Shown: piece after piece, positions 37,736 to 46,630 of the stretch
Layout of the letters: each line of letters starts with the position of its first letter
Numbering within the stretch: the first letter of the stretch is position 1
DNA from: Pyrinomonadaceae bacterium
GTDB taxonomy: Bacteria > Acidobacteriota > Blastocatellia > Pyrinomonadales > Pyrinomonadaceae
NCBI GenBank assembly: GCA_014380365.1
Contig: JACMJZ010000014.1
Span: 1-54,419, forward strand
Direction of reading: 5' to 3'
Length of the DNA stretch: 54,419 nt
Translations under genes and position numbers: made by a program
Notes under the pieces: model-generated
Told to the model about the DNA's origin: nothing
The model's database searches: none
The model's input: the letters and a program-made list of their open reading frames with translations, nothing else

Positions 37736-38281
37736 TTAGTGCCCGGCGACTGCCCCAGCGGCTCGGGCCTTGACGGGGCGTCGATCATGTTTGACGCAGG
37801 CACGCGTGAGAGCCTGTTCCACCCGCGGCTCGATATTGCATTGGGGCTGGCGGCAAACGGCGGCTAACTCTGAAATAACCAGGTAGCGGGCCCGCTCGAG
37901 CATTCGTTGCTCTCGAAATGAAAGTGGCTTGAGTTGATTGAGATAAGTCAGATGCTTGAGGACGTCCGCCGCCTCAAACACATCGCCGGTGCGCATCTTC
38001 TCGGTGAATTCTTTAAAGCGATCCTTCCAATCATTAGCCGGACATGAAAAATCGTCCGCCAAGATCTTAAAAAGTACTTCGCACTCGCCTGAAGAAATCG
38101 GTGAACGCAGACCTACTTCCGACGCGTTTGAGACTGGGACAAGCACGAGCGAATTGTTGGCCGCAAGGCGAAGCATGTAGAAAGGAAGTGAGTTTGCTCC
38201 GATTTGTTTCTGTTCAATCTGCTCGATGGTACCGATTCCGTGATTGGGATAAACGACTTTCTGGCCGACTTTGAAGCCCAC
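37736..38281 (-). CDS. CarD/CdnL-type RNA polymerase-binding regulator
   Basis: A 181-residue protein if started at the GTG at 38281, which has GGAGGT five nucleotides upstream; the frame continues 24 codons further upstream but without family similarity. Residues 1-65 match the CarD N-terminal Tudor-like RNA polymerase interaction domain (VGFKVGQKVVYPNHGIGTIEQIE), and residues 70-165 the helical DNA-binding part (EVLFKILADDF, WKDRFKEFTEKMRTGDVFEAADVLKHL). CarD stabilises the open promoter complex, especially at rRNA promoters. A Lys/Arg/Ala-rich tail of about 20 residues is extra. Confidence 0.93.
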   Translation of the reverse strand: MGFKVGQKVVYPNHGIGTIEQIEQKQIGANSLPFYMLRLAANNSLVLVPVSNASEVGLRSPISSGECEVLFKILADDFSCPANDWKDRFKEFTEKMRTGDVFEAADVLKHLTYLNQLKPLSFREQRMLERARYLVISELAAVCRQPQCNIEPRVEQALTRACVKHDRRPVKARAAGAVAGH

Positions 38282-38570
38282 GCAACACCTCCGTTGGTTG
38301 TGAAAATCAGACTGCGCCGCACGCGGGTCTGGGGGAAAACCGAAGCGGCGCATGATAAGCGCCGGGCCCTAATAGGTAAGTAAATCGAGTCTAGCAACTG
38401 TCCTTGCAAAGCGTCAAGCACTTGGGGGCAGCACCTCGAAGCGAGTGAAAAATAGGGCAACCCGTGTAGGTTTTCCGTCTTGACTTTCCTCAATTACTGA
38501 TAATGCCGATGGACGTGCGTCATCACACATAGCAGGGTTTCATGCGAGGACACCAAACCCCATCACGTCA

Positions 38571-40370
38571 TTAGCGGGGCGCGATGGTAATTGGCAGTTG
38601 GTAGTCAGTTATGTTTTGGCAAGGCTTAAACTCGACCACTGTTTTCGCAACTTCCGCCGCCCTTCGTATCTGAAGGCGCAACTCGCCTTCTTCCGCCAGG
38701 CGCACTCTTAAGTCAAGCAGCGATTCATTCTCGCCGGCGATTCTCGCCAATGCCCAATAACTTCCTGGCGCCAGATTGTTGAGGGCGAACGTTCCATCGG
38801 CATTCACCGGGGCCGCGAACACGCGCAACACATCGTCTGCGTTTTCCTTCTCACCAGGAACCAGATGGACGTAGAGCTTCGGCGGCACCTTTTCTCCGGG
38901 CGCCAGCTTTATCGTTCCGCGAAGCGAAGCAGCGCCTTCAGCTAGAGTGACAATCAGTCCACTGACACGCTCGCCACTTTTTAGGCTCAGGCCGTTTCGC
39001 GCCATATCCAGGGTTCGACCCGAGGGGCTAGTTTTCACTGCGGGGGGTCGGCCTGTCGGCGCATCGCGAGCAATTGACCGGAGATACCAGTATTTCGCAA
39101 AGAACCGCGTACCAAAATTGTATTGGCCGGACGAAAGATTTCGCAGCAGAAAGTCACCTGACGTGTTTGGCGATCCCTGGGCAGCGACAAAAGCAAACGG
39201 CCGCGGCTGACCCTTCTCAACGCCTTTCTCGCTGCGGCGGGCACCCACCAAAATTTCAGTAAACAGCGGTCTGCGCTTGTTCTTGCACTCAGGAGCCGTC
39301 GAACTTTCCAAAGTTAACCGTCCCCCGATCGAAGCGAGCGGCTTGACCGTCAGTTCAATGCCTGAGCGGTCAGCGCCTTTAACAGTGACTCGATGCGGCT
39401 CCGAAAGCAGCAGCTCGCCGGGACCCAATGAAAGTTGCGCAACCAGATCGTAATCACCGTCGCTCACGCCATAGAAACTGAACCCCTTACTGTTGGGTAG
39501 CTGATAGGAGTAAGCAGTTCCCATAGGGATGCCATTGGAAACTTGCGTTAAGTTGATATTCGGTTGCGAAATGCCCGTTGGATCAATTGGGCCGACTACG
39601 ACGCCCGTGATCACGTGTCCAGCCTCGGAACGATATCGGATGTCCACGCCGGTCGTCTCGTCGCCTGCTCTGACAACAATCTCAGAGGCGGTATCGCGTG
39701 TTGAAGATGGGGCGTAGATTGCCACATCTGACTCGAATGCACCCGAGGAGGGTCCGAAAGCGGCGCGGCCTCCAGCCGACACCAAATAGGTGCCGGGCGT
39801 TAAACCATAAAGCCTGTAAACACCCCGATCGTCGGTCGCTCTTGAAATGTTATTCTGCGGGAAGCGAGAGGGCCGGCCACCGGCATCAAGAATCAAAATA
39901 GCCCGCACAGCCATTTGCACCACAGGATCTCCAGCGGACGACATAACCGAGCCGGTTATCACGCCCCCCTTCACCATCGTCACATCCACCGCGTCTCCAA
40001 TTCGATAGTAGACCGGCAGGCTATCCTGATCGCGCGGCAGCGAAATGTAGCCGGGCGCAAAGGCTGAAACGCCATAGAGCTCCGCACTCAGTGCGTCAAT
40101 CTGAAAATTCCCTTCGGCGTCAGTTGTGGTGACGCGGGGTTGGAAGAATGGGGTAGACCCCCTGAGGGTAACCGTGGCAGCGTGAACCGGCTGACCCGTG
40201 TCGGTGACAACTCGTCCGCTTATCGTACCGGTTGTGGGCGCCGCTGGACTCTCTTCCGTTTGGGACTGTGCCGTGAAATTCGCCGTGAGTACGAGCAACG
40301 CAAGGCCAACAATGCTCGCACCAGATCTTGTTTCGGCGAAGGTCATAAGTCGGAAAACCGGAAGACTCAA
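38571..40370 (-). CDS. Secreted carboxypeptidase-regulatory-like domain protein B
   Basis: A 599-residue exported protein. The TTG at 40370 overlaps the upstream stop (TTGA); an ATG eight codons later is an alternative start. A hydrophobic segment near residues 18-35 is the signal peptide. Seen are repeated beta-sandwich units: GTISGRVVTDTGQPVHAATVTLRG (about 48), GVITGSVMSSAGDPV (135), YRLYGLTPGTYLVSAGG (190), HVITGVVVGP, SIGGRLTLES and a final AALNNL-type block. These carboxypeptidase-D regulatory-like folds are non-catalytic and often bind surfaces or ligands. It is a diverged paralogue of the protein encoded just upstream and is probably translationally coupled to it. Confidence 0.8.
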   Translation of the reverse strand: MSLPVFRLMTFAETRSGASIVGLALLVLTANFTAQSQTEESPAAPTTGTISGRVVTDTGQPVHAATVTLRGSTPFFQPRVTTTDAEGNFQIDALSAELYGVSAFAPGYISLPRDQDSLPVYYRIGDAVDVTMVKGGVITGSVMSSAGDPVVQMAVRAILILDAGGRPSRFPQNNISRATDDRGVYRLYGLTPGTYLVSAGGRAAFGPSSGAFESDVAIYAPSSTRDTASEIVVRAGDETTGVDIRYRSEAGHVITGVVVGPIDPTGISQPNINLTQVSNGIPMGTAYSYQLPNSKGFSFYGVSDGDYDLVAQLSLGPGELLLSEPHRVTVKGADRSGIELTVKPLASIGGRLTLESSTAPECKNKRRPLFTEILVGARRSEKGVEKGQPRPFAFVAAQGSPNTSGDFLLRNLSSGQYNFGTRFFAKYWYLRSIARDAPTGRPPAVKTSPSGRTLDMARNGLSLKSGERVSGLIVTLAEGAASLRGTIKLAPGEKVPPKLYVHLVPGEKENADDVLRVFAAPVNADGTFALNNLAPGSYWALARIAGENESLLDLRVRLAEEGELRLQIRRAAEVAKTVVEFKPCQNITDYQLPITIAPR

Positions 40371-42112
40371 GGGTTAGGAGCCGAATCGCGTGGCGGATTG
40401 AGATCAAGTGAAACAACAACCTCGGTCACTGCTCCATCCGCAACACTCACGGATTGTTTAGCTGAGGGCGGTCGCTGGCGCGCGCCTGCGATGAAAGTGC
40501 TGACGTGAAGATCGTAGGAACCACCCGGGACGCCTTCGATGATGAAGTAGCCGCGCGAATCCGCTTCCTGTGGCCTTAAGGAAGAGGAAGGTTCTCCAAC
40601 TTTTGCCAGCCGCACCATTACGCGCGCTCCGATTGGGAGGGGGCCATTTACGATGTTCACGTTGCCGCGCACAACCCCGGTCGCGTAATTAAAAACGACT
40701 CTGACACCGGAGACCTGCTCGCCGGCGTTAATCTTCAGGCCCCGAGGCTGCGCTACCCCATCTTGCTCAACCCTCGCGAGCGAAAATCCTTTGGGCGGGC
40801 TGTAGTCTTGATTAGCGAGCGAAAAGCTGGCGGTGCCTGCCTTCAATCCTCCAACTCGAAACGTGCCATCCGGATTTATAGTCGAGGACTGGTAACCGCC
40901 TGCCGGATTGCCTTCGTTGTAGACATAAACCTGGAAACGAAGCTGCAGAAGCCGTGCCCACACAGACTTGTCAGCGCCACCCTCAAGCACGACTAACCCA
41001 GCTAAGCTGGCTCCCTTCGAGGTCCTGACAGTTATCCCGGCTATATCCTGATCAACTACCTCAAAAGCCACCGGGTCAGCCTGCGCCTGGTTGTTCGTCG
41101 GTAAAATAATGAGTGAGTACTTGCCGGGAAGAATATTCTCGAGGCGAAATTCGCCACGTTGATCTGAACTCGCATTCGTGCTCACAAAAGATCTTTGCTG
41201 GCCCATCATTCGTTGCAGGCCAAAACGAACATTCGGCACAGGCTGGTTGGTCTCGCCGTCAATGATTAAGCCCGCTGCCGTAAACCCGCGAAGGGTCTTG
41301 CTTACCGTAATGTCGATGTTTGTGGCCTCACCGCCTTCGGCAAGCTCTATTACCTTTGCCTCGTTCACATCACTAACATCCGGATGGAACACGCGTTCGA
41401 GAGCGGGACGACTGCGGCCAACCGTAGTGTACAAACCGTCGGCCGGCTGCCCCACCGATAGTTTGTATTGTCCTGCCGCCAGGCCGTAAATCCGATAGAC
41501 GCCCCGATCGTCCGTCTGGAAAGGTAAGCCTTGAAAGAATATGGGACTTCCTGGATCTACCTGCCGCGCAGACATTGCAACGACGCGTTCTTCGACAACG
41601 GGCCGCCCATCGGAGTACGAAACCTTCCCTGTGATAACTGCTCCGCGGGCGATCGAAAAGTCGACGTCATCGACCATCTCCCCCTCCGCTACATGCAACG
41701 CCTTGCCACGCGAACCGAAGGAAACCTGGTTGACTTCGGGAACAATATAATCGGGGGCCATCGGCACGACGCGATAAAACCCGGCCGGGACTTCACTGAT
41801 GCGGTAGTTGCCGTCAGCGTCGCTGGTGGCTTTCAGAAGCGGCGCCATTTGCGGTCCACTCTGTTCCTTAGTAAGAGCGACTACGATTCCGGCTTTGCCC
41901 TTTCCCTGTAGAGTTATGCGGCCGGAAACACTTCCGACCACAGCCTTTTTGAGCGGTTTAGTTTGTGACCTGACCTGGGAGTGAAGTCCTGTGCAGCACA
42001 GCACAAGTGAAAAAACGAGCAGGCAGCGAGTGGGGCTATTCATAAGCATTCGAAGTAAAGCCGTGGGAGTTCGGTAGGATGATACCGGAATCCGGCCCCG
42101 GTTGTCTCTCAA
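40367..42112 (-). CDS. Secreted carboxypeptidase-regulatory-like domain protein A
   Basis: A 581-residue frame; the real start may be the Met at residue 22 or 24 (about 42049 or 42043), directly before a signal peptide (CLLVFSLVLCCTGLHSQ). Then come repeated carboxypeptidase-regulatory-like units: GSVSGRITLQGKGKAGIVVAL, GAVITGKVSYSDGRPVVEERV, YRIYGLAAGQYKLSVGQ, GEFRLENILPGKYSLII and RGYFIIEGVPGGSYDLHV. No peptidase motif is present. Its order of units parallels the downstream gene B, with GDPxxxx and DDRGVYRxYGL blocks in the same places, so the pair arose by duplication. Surface location is inferred. Confidence 0.8.
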   Translation of the reverse strand: MRDNRGRIPVSSYRTPTALLRMLMNSPTRCLLVFSLVLCCTGLHSQVRSQTKPLKKAVVGSVSGRITLQGKGKAGIVVALTKEQSGPQMAPLLKATSDADGNYRISEVPAGFYRVVPMAPDYIVPEVNQVSFGSRGKALHVAEGEMVDDVDFSIARGAVITGKVSYSDGRPVVEERVVAMSARQVDPGSPIFFQGLPFQTDDRGVYRIYGLAAGQYKLSVGQPADGLYTTVGRSRPALERVFHPDVSDVNEAKVIELAEGGEATNIDITVSKTLRGFTAAGLIIDGETNQPVPNVRFGLQRMMGQQRSFVSTNASSDQRGEFRLENILPGKYSLIILPTNNQAQADPVAFEVVDQDIAGITVRTSKGASLAGLVVLEGGADKSVWARLLQLRFQVYVYNEGNPAGGYQSSTINPDGTFRVGGLKAGTASFSLANQDYSPPKGFSLARVEQDGVAQPRGLKINAGEQVSGVRVVFNYATGVVRGNVNIVNGPLPIGARVMVRLAKVGEPSSSLRPQEADSRGYFIIEGVPGGSYDLHVSTFIAGARQRPPSAKQSVSVADGAVTEVVVSLDLNPPRDSAPNP

Positions 42113-42132
42113 TTCGGGGTCCTGGTTTCACT

Positions 42133-42235
42133 TTTCTCTGTGGAACCTCCGTGTTCTCTGTGTCTCTGTGGCGAGCAATCGGCAAGGCAGATTCACCACA
42201 GAGACACATAGAACACCGAGGGACGCACAGAGATT
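42133..42235. repeat. Dispersed long inverted repeat, CTCTGTG family, copy 2
   Basis: Left arm has CTCTGTGGAACCTCCGTG and TCTCTGTGTCTCTGTGG; the right arm has CCACAGAGACACATAG and GGACGCACAGAG. The arms pair imperfectly around a centre near 42185 that includes CGAGCAATCGGC; copy 1 at 13410 has a related centre (GGCGATTGCTC). It lies between divergent genes. Confidence 0.75.
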
Positions 42236-42330
42236 AGTTCAAACTCCCTCTCAAATCTGCTGCTTCGTGTAATCCTATTCAGTTGTCACCGCCAAACCAT
42301 GCTGTTAGGATCGACTAGAGTCATTTAGTT

Positions 42331-42381
42331 GTGGCACGCGCACATCCGGTGCGCGATTCCTGGGCGAGACGCCCATGCCAC
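42331..42381. repeat. Two-hairpin REP-like element, copy 2
   Basis: Same order as copy 1 at 25618: a GC-rich hairpin (GCGCACATCCGGTGCGC), ATTC, then TGGGCGAGACGCCCA and TGCCA. It lies just before the adenylate cyclase start and is responsible for a false N-terminal extension of that frame. Confidence 0.7.
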
Positions 42382-42405
42382 TGCTCCTTCTCCGGATCAT
42401 TCGTT

Positions 42406-44091
42406 ATGGCATTTCTGAAAATCACCGATGCTAGCGGCCGGCAATGGCAGTACGACTTTCCGCCGGACACTATCTGCACCATAGGCCGCGCGCCTGACAA
42501 TGCGGTTGTACTCGATGACCCGCGCGCCTCGCGTTATCACGCCCACATTAAACCGTCAGAGGATGGCTCCTTCACCCTCGTTGACGGCGCAATTATCAAC
42601 GGCCAACTCCGCCGCAGCGCAAATAAGGTTTTCGTTAACGGCGGCGCGCAGTCCGAGTACCAGCTAAAGAACGGCGATCGCATCACCATTGGCGCGAGCA
42701 CGCTGCGCCTGGATCAACGCGCGGAGGAACGCACAACAGACGTGCGTTACGACGATAGGCCTCTCGGTCACACCCAACTCGTCGTCTCGGCCAATGATGT
42801 GATGTCGACGGTTCTGGCTGCCAAGTCAGGCGACGCGCCGACCACCCCAACCACATCTCCGGCGCGCGACCGGGTGCTCGAAGCGTTGCAACGCAAAGCA
42901 AACATCCTCAGCGCCCTTTATGAGATGAGCAAGACGCTCGGCTCAGTTTTCGATCTAGAAGCGATTTTTGCCAAAGCCACGGATGTCATATTCCGCTCGA
43001 CACCTGCCGACCGCGTCGTGGCGCTGCTGGCTGAGGGCGACGGCAACGGCAATCCTGAAGACGTAGTGCTGAACCCGATTGCCATGCGCGCGCGCGATGA
43101 GAGCCTCAATAACCATGCGCGCAAACTTTCGATTGGCCGCACCATTACGCGAAAAGTTATGAAGGATCGAGTCGCCTTGCTTTCGCAGGACGCCGCTTCC
43201 GACGAACAGTTTGCCGGCGTTGACTCGATCGTGTCTCAGGGAGTTCGTTCCACGATCTGCGCTCCTTTGGTTGGTGAGTCGCGCGTTCACGGCGCCATCT
43301 ACGCCGACCGCCTCGATCCGTTTGCTGCGTTTAAGCCTGACGACCTCGAGTTGATCAGCGCCGTCGCCGCGCAGACTGCAATCGCAGTTGAGAACGCGCG
43401 CGCGCATGAGCGACTGGCTCGCGAGGAAGTTGCCCGCGCAAACTACAGCCGGTTCCTGCCCGAGTATGTCGTCAAGCAGATGCTCGAGAATCCCGAGTCG
43501 TTTAAGCTCGGCGGAGTTAACCAGACAATCACAATTCTCTTCGCCGACATTCGTGGCTTCACCACCATCTCCGAACACGCGCCGCCCGAGAAGATTGTCG
43601 GACTGCTCAACAGATATTTTTCGGCGATGACTGACATCATCTTCGCTCACGGCGGAACGCTCGACAAATATCTCGGCGATGGACTGATGGCGCTTTTCGG
43701 CGCGCCGACAACTACTCCAGAAGACGCGTCGAATGCGCTGAACACGGCAGTGGCGATGCAGCGCCGAATCCTCGGCATCAATCTGGAGTTGCAGCAGGAA
43801 GGATTGCCGGAGATCGGAGTTGGCATTGGTTTGCATACCGGTGAAGTGACGGTCGGTTACATCGGTTCTGAGCGGCGCTCGGAGTACACGGCTATCGGCG
43901 ATTCGGTTAACACTGCTTCGCGTCTGGAATCAAACGCTCGAGGAGGCCAGATTCTGCTCAGCGACGCCACCGCGAAAGCCGCACGCAGCCGTTACAAACT
44001 GAAGTCACGCGATCCCATCACCGTTAAGAATCGCGAGCAACCGGTTATCTTGTGGGAAGTTGAGTGGCAGCGGGCCAGCGGCGCGCTTTAG
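42406..44091 (+). CDS. FHA-GAF-class III adenylate/guanylate cyclase
   Basis: A 561-residue protein from the ATG at 42406; earlier in-frame codons translate a REP-like repeat and were rejected. Residues 1-105 are an FHA domain (CTIGRAPDN, SRYHAHI, VFVNGG). Residues 170-330 are a GAF-like sensor. Residues about 370-540 are a class III cyclase domain: metal Asp in FADIRGF (about 381) and in KYLGDGLMALFG (about 425), then the EYTAIGDSVNTASRLE block (about 492) typical of adenylate cyclases. It makes cAMP, or possibly cGMP, probably in response to a phosphoprotein and a GAF ligand. It is monocistronic. Confidence 0.93.
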   Translation: MAFLKITDASGRQWQYDFPPDTICTIGRAPDNAVVLDDPRASRYHAHIKPSEDGSFTLVDGAIINGQLRRSANKVFVNGGAQSEYQLKNGDRITIGASTLRLDQRAEERTTDVRYDDRPLGHTQLVVSANDVMSTVLAAKSGDAPTTPTTSPARDRVLEALQRKANILSALYEMSKTLGSVFDLEAIFAKATDVIFRSTPADRVVALLAEGDGNGNPEDVVLNPIAMRARDESLNNHARKLSIGRTITRKVMKDRVALLSQDAASDEQFAGVDSIVSQGVRSTICAPLVGESRVHGAIYADRLDPFAAFKPDDLELISAVAAQTAIAVENARAHERLAREEVARANYSRFLPEYVVKQMLENPESFKLGGVNQTITILFADIRGFTTISEHAPPEKIVGLLNRYFSAMTDIIFAHGGTLDKYLGDGLMALFGAPTTTPEDASNALNTAVAMQRRILGINLELQQEGLPEIGVGIGLHTGEVTVGYIGSERRSEYTAIGDSVNTASRLESNARGGQILLSDATAKAARSRYKLKSRDPITVKNREQPVILWEVEWQRASGAL

Positions 44092-44113
44092 GTTTGACCT
44101 CACGCAAGATCCG

Positions 44114-44210
44114 GGCTCTCTGCGGCCCTTTGCAAAATCTTTGCGCTCTCTGCGTTGCGTTTTGCCCGAATAATTCATTAACCGCAAAGGATTCGCAAAG
44201 GTCGCAAAGA
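44114..44210. repeat. Inverted repeat of the GCAAAG type
   Basis: Left arm holds TTTGCAAAATCTTTGCG and CTCTGCGTTGCG; right arm holds CCGCAAAGGATTCGCAAAG and GTCGCAAAGA. Imperfect complement around a centre near 44170. It fills the cyclase to site-2 protease gap. Confidence 0.65.
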
Positions 44211-44262
44211 TGATCAAGACTCGCCAGCGTAACAATAAATCGCTTCGCCTTCGAAACTCGCT

Positions 44263-45429
44263 ATGGGCTTTCCTGAGTTCTTCAAACGACAACTGACCAT
44301 CGCTCGCGTCTATGGCATTCCTGTTCGCATAGACTATCGCTGGTTTGCAGTGGTCGCTTTAAGCGTTTGGCTAATCGCAAGCAATCTGCAGAGTCACGTT
44401 TTGCAGCTTGGCAATGTGGGCGTGCCGCCGCTTGCACCGGCCACAGCCTGGATCCTCGGGTTCATAACTACCGCTGGTCTCTTCCTTTCAGTCTTTGGAC
44501 ATGAACTCTCGCATGCCTTGATGGCCCGCGCAGAAGGCATCGGCATCGAGGAGATTGTCCTTCATCCATTTGGCGGCCTCGCTCGACTCAAGAATGAGCC
44601 TCAGAATCCGCGAGCTGAACTACGAATCGCGGTCGCCGGTCCAGCCGCTAGTTTTCTGTTTGCCATCCTCGCGTTTGTCGCGGCGAAAATTGCGTCGCTG
44701 GGAAACTACGAAGCTACCTACATAGTTTTCTTCCTAATTGCCTCCGGTAATCTCCTGCTCGCTCTTTTTAATCTCTTCCCCGGTTACCCGCTCGACGGCG
44801 GCCGTGTGCTGCGCGCCATCCTCTGGCGCTCCAGCGGCAGCATCCAGGATGCAACTCGCAAGGCAGGAATTTGCGGAATCCTGATCGGCGGCATGCTGAT
44901 TCTGTTTGGCATCTACATCATGGTTGCGCCCAACTGGAGACCTACCGAACCTTATTTCATGGGCGGCTGGTCGATTCTGGTGGGAATATTTTTGCTCGAT
45001 ACCGCCGCGAAAGTCGTCAAGGGTGCGCAACAAGCAAAGCTGCTAACAGTCGCTGATGGAATGTCTCCACCGGTAGCAATTGATCCCGGGCTGTCCATTA
45101 GTAGATTTGTAGACGACATCCTGCCGCTGCACCGGCAAACGAGTTTCCCCGTCGCATTGAGGGGCCGACTCCACGGAATCCTGACGCTTGAGGATCTGAA
45201 ATCGCTCCCGCGCGAACGTTGGCCGAAGACAATTGTGCAGACGGTCATGCGTCCGATCGTTCCGGAATTCTTTGTCGGTCCATCGACGACGCTGGACTCC
45301 GCTCAGGAGTTAATGAAGGAAAATGGCGTCGGCTCGATTGCCGTGATAAACGCCAAAGGCGACCTCGTCGGATTTCTCTCGCGCGGAAAAATCAGGCGCA
45401 GCTCGAAAAAGAAACCTCCTTCACGATAG
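44263..45429 (+). CDS. Site-2 protease family (M50) zinc metalloprotease with CBS domains
   Basis: A 388-residue intramembrane metalloprotease. Six or so hydrophobic segments cover residues 28-245. The zinc motif is HELSH (His80-Glu81, His84) and the third ligand lies in NLFPGYPLDGGR (Asp178), the S2P hallmark. Residues about 262-380 are a CBS pair (MSPPVAID, VMRPIVPEF, VGSIAVINAKGDLVGFL) that would sense adenine nucleotides. Such enzymes cleave membrane anti-sigma factors or other anchored regulators; the substrate is unknown. The anti-sigma-like protein at 12157 has a single helix and could be a candidate, but this is only a guess. Confidence 0.92.
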   Translation: MGFPEFFKRQLTIARVYGIPVRIDYRWFAVVALSVWLIASNLQSHVLQLGNVGVPPLAPATAWILGFITTAGLFLSVFGHELSHALMARAEGIGIEEIVLHPFGGLARLKNEPQNPRAELRIAVAGPAASFLFAILAFVAAKIASLGNYEATYIVFFLIASGNLLLALFNLFPGYPLDGGRVLRAILWRSSGSIQDATRKAGICGILIGGMLILFGIYIMVAPNWRPTEPYFMGGWSILVGIFLLDTAAKVVKGAQQAKLLTVADGMSPPVAIDPGLSISRFVDDILPLHRQTSFPVALRGRLHGILTLEDLKSLPRERWPKTIVQTVMRPIVPEFFVGPSTTLDSAQELMKENGVGSIAVINAKGDLVGFLSRGKIRRSSKKKPPSR

Positions 45430-45696
45430 TTCAGCCTTCTTCCGCAGGCTCGTTGGGTGTCTCTACCAAACTTGTGATGAGCCGTGCCGAGTCACTACCC
45501 TCTCGACTACCACCATTGCCACAGTGCCCCTTTTCCGCGATAATCCATGCGGAGCAATCATTTCCAGGCTGAAGGAATCTCGTACATGCTAGCGGTACTC
45601 GGGGCGCTCTTTGCCTAAGACCGACGATACGGTTTGGGGACACTAAATTGTTACTTCTAAAAAGCAGATCGCTAATCCCCAGTTTGAAAACAAGAG

Positions 45697-46557
45697 ATGC
45701 TGCTACAACTGCCATACACGGAGTATCTGGGAAGACTCGCTGAGCCGCGCAACATCGCGGACGTTGTCATTGTCTTCTTGCTTGTGTATGCAGTTTTGAA
45801 GCTCGTGCGCGGAACTCGCGCCGCACCCATGGCCGCCGCCATCGGTGCTTTTGCCCTCCTCTATTGGCTTGCGGTCCAACAAGATCTCGGCACGCTGGCT
45901 TTCATTCTTCGGGGCGCGCTGCTCTACATCGGCGTCGCCATCATTGTCCTCTTCCAATCCGAAATCAGGCAGGCATTAATTACTTTTGGTAATCGTTTTA
46001 GTATGCCGTTCGCGCGCCGGCACCACGGGCAATTTGGCGAAGGCGTTTATGACGAGGTAGTCCTTGCAGCCACGACGCTCTCCTCAACCAAGACTGGCGC
46101 CTTGATCGTGATCGAACGCAATGTCGGCCTGAAGAACATAATTGATGGCGGCGTGAAGCTTGATGCCGAACTGAGTTACGACTTGCTGGTGAGCATTTTC
46201 AATCCCGAGTCGCCGCTGCACGATGGCGCCGTCATAGTGCGCCGGCATCGCGTCGCGGCAGCCTCGTGTTTTCTACCGTTAACTTTGAACTCGCGTCTTT
46301 CGCGCGATCTGGGCACCCGCCATCGCGCGGCTCTAGGTGTGACTGAAGATACTGACGCCGTAGCAGTCGTGGTTTCAGAGGAGTCGGGTTTGATCTCGAT
46401 CGTAAAACGTGGCGAGATTAAGCGCGGCCTCGATGGGCCTAAGCTGCAGGCCGCAATCTCGCAAGCGCTGGAGATTGTGCCAAGACGCGAGAAGGTAAAG
46501 CAGATTGAGAAGCCGGCTGAACCGGATGCGGACACCGAAGAGGTGGCCTCGCTGTGA
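45697..46557 (+). CDS. cdaA: Diadenylate cyclase, membrane-bound CdaA type
   Basis: A 286-residue enzyme making cyclic di-AMP from two ATP. Three transmembrane helices lie within residues 20-95 (VIVFLLVYAVLKLV, FALLYWLAVQ, LLYIGVAIIVLF). The DAC domain follows (about 105-270) with the catalytic SPLHDGAVIV and GTRHRAALGVTEDTDAV motifs intact. C-di-AMP controls turgor, potassium and cell-wall homeostasis. It heads the conserved cdaA-ybbR-glmM gene order, so the product regulators and the cell-wall precursor enzyme are cotranscribed. Confidence 0.96.
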   Translation: MLLQLPYTEYLGRLAEPRNIADVVIVFLLVYAVLKLVRGTRAAPMAAAIGAFALLYWLAVQQDLGTLAFILRGALLYIGVAIIVLFQSEIRQALITFGNRFSMPFARRHHGQFGEGVYDEVVLAATTLSSTKTGALIVIERNVGLKNIIDGGVKLDAELSYDLLVSIFNPESPLHDGAVIVRRHRVAAASCFLPLTLNSRLSRDLGTRHRAALGVTEDTDAVAVVVSEESGLISIVKRGEIKRGLDGPKLQAAISQALEIVPRREKVKQIEKPAEPDADTEEVASL

Positions 46558-46560
46558 TTC

Positions 46561-46625
46561 TCAAATCTTGAAATCTTGAATCTGAGATCTCAGATCTGAG
46601 ATTTGAGATCTGAATTCTGAACTAA
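46561..46625. repeat. AGATCTGAG-rich palindromic element inside the cda operon
   Basis: It contains a perfect 16-bp palindrome ATCTGAGATCTCAGAT (46580-46595) flanked by further copies of the words AATCTTGA, GAGATCT and TGAATTCTGAA. It occupies nearly the whole 73-nt gap between cdaA and the ybbR-like gene. Confidence 0.8.
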
Positions 46626-46630
46626 GAACA

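Noticed and set aside
42331-42405. N-terminal extension of the adenylate cyclase from a GTG at 42331
   Set aside because: The 25 extra residues translate the two-hairpin REP-like repeat and the FHA domain begins right after the ATG at 42406.
42955-43836. A 293-codon open frame antisense to the adenylate cyclase gene
   Set aside because: It mirrors the codon pattern of the clear cyclase domain and has no motifs or ribosome site; a shadow frame.
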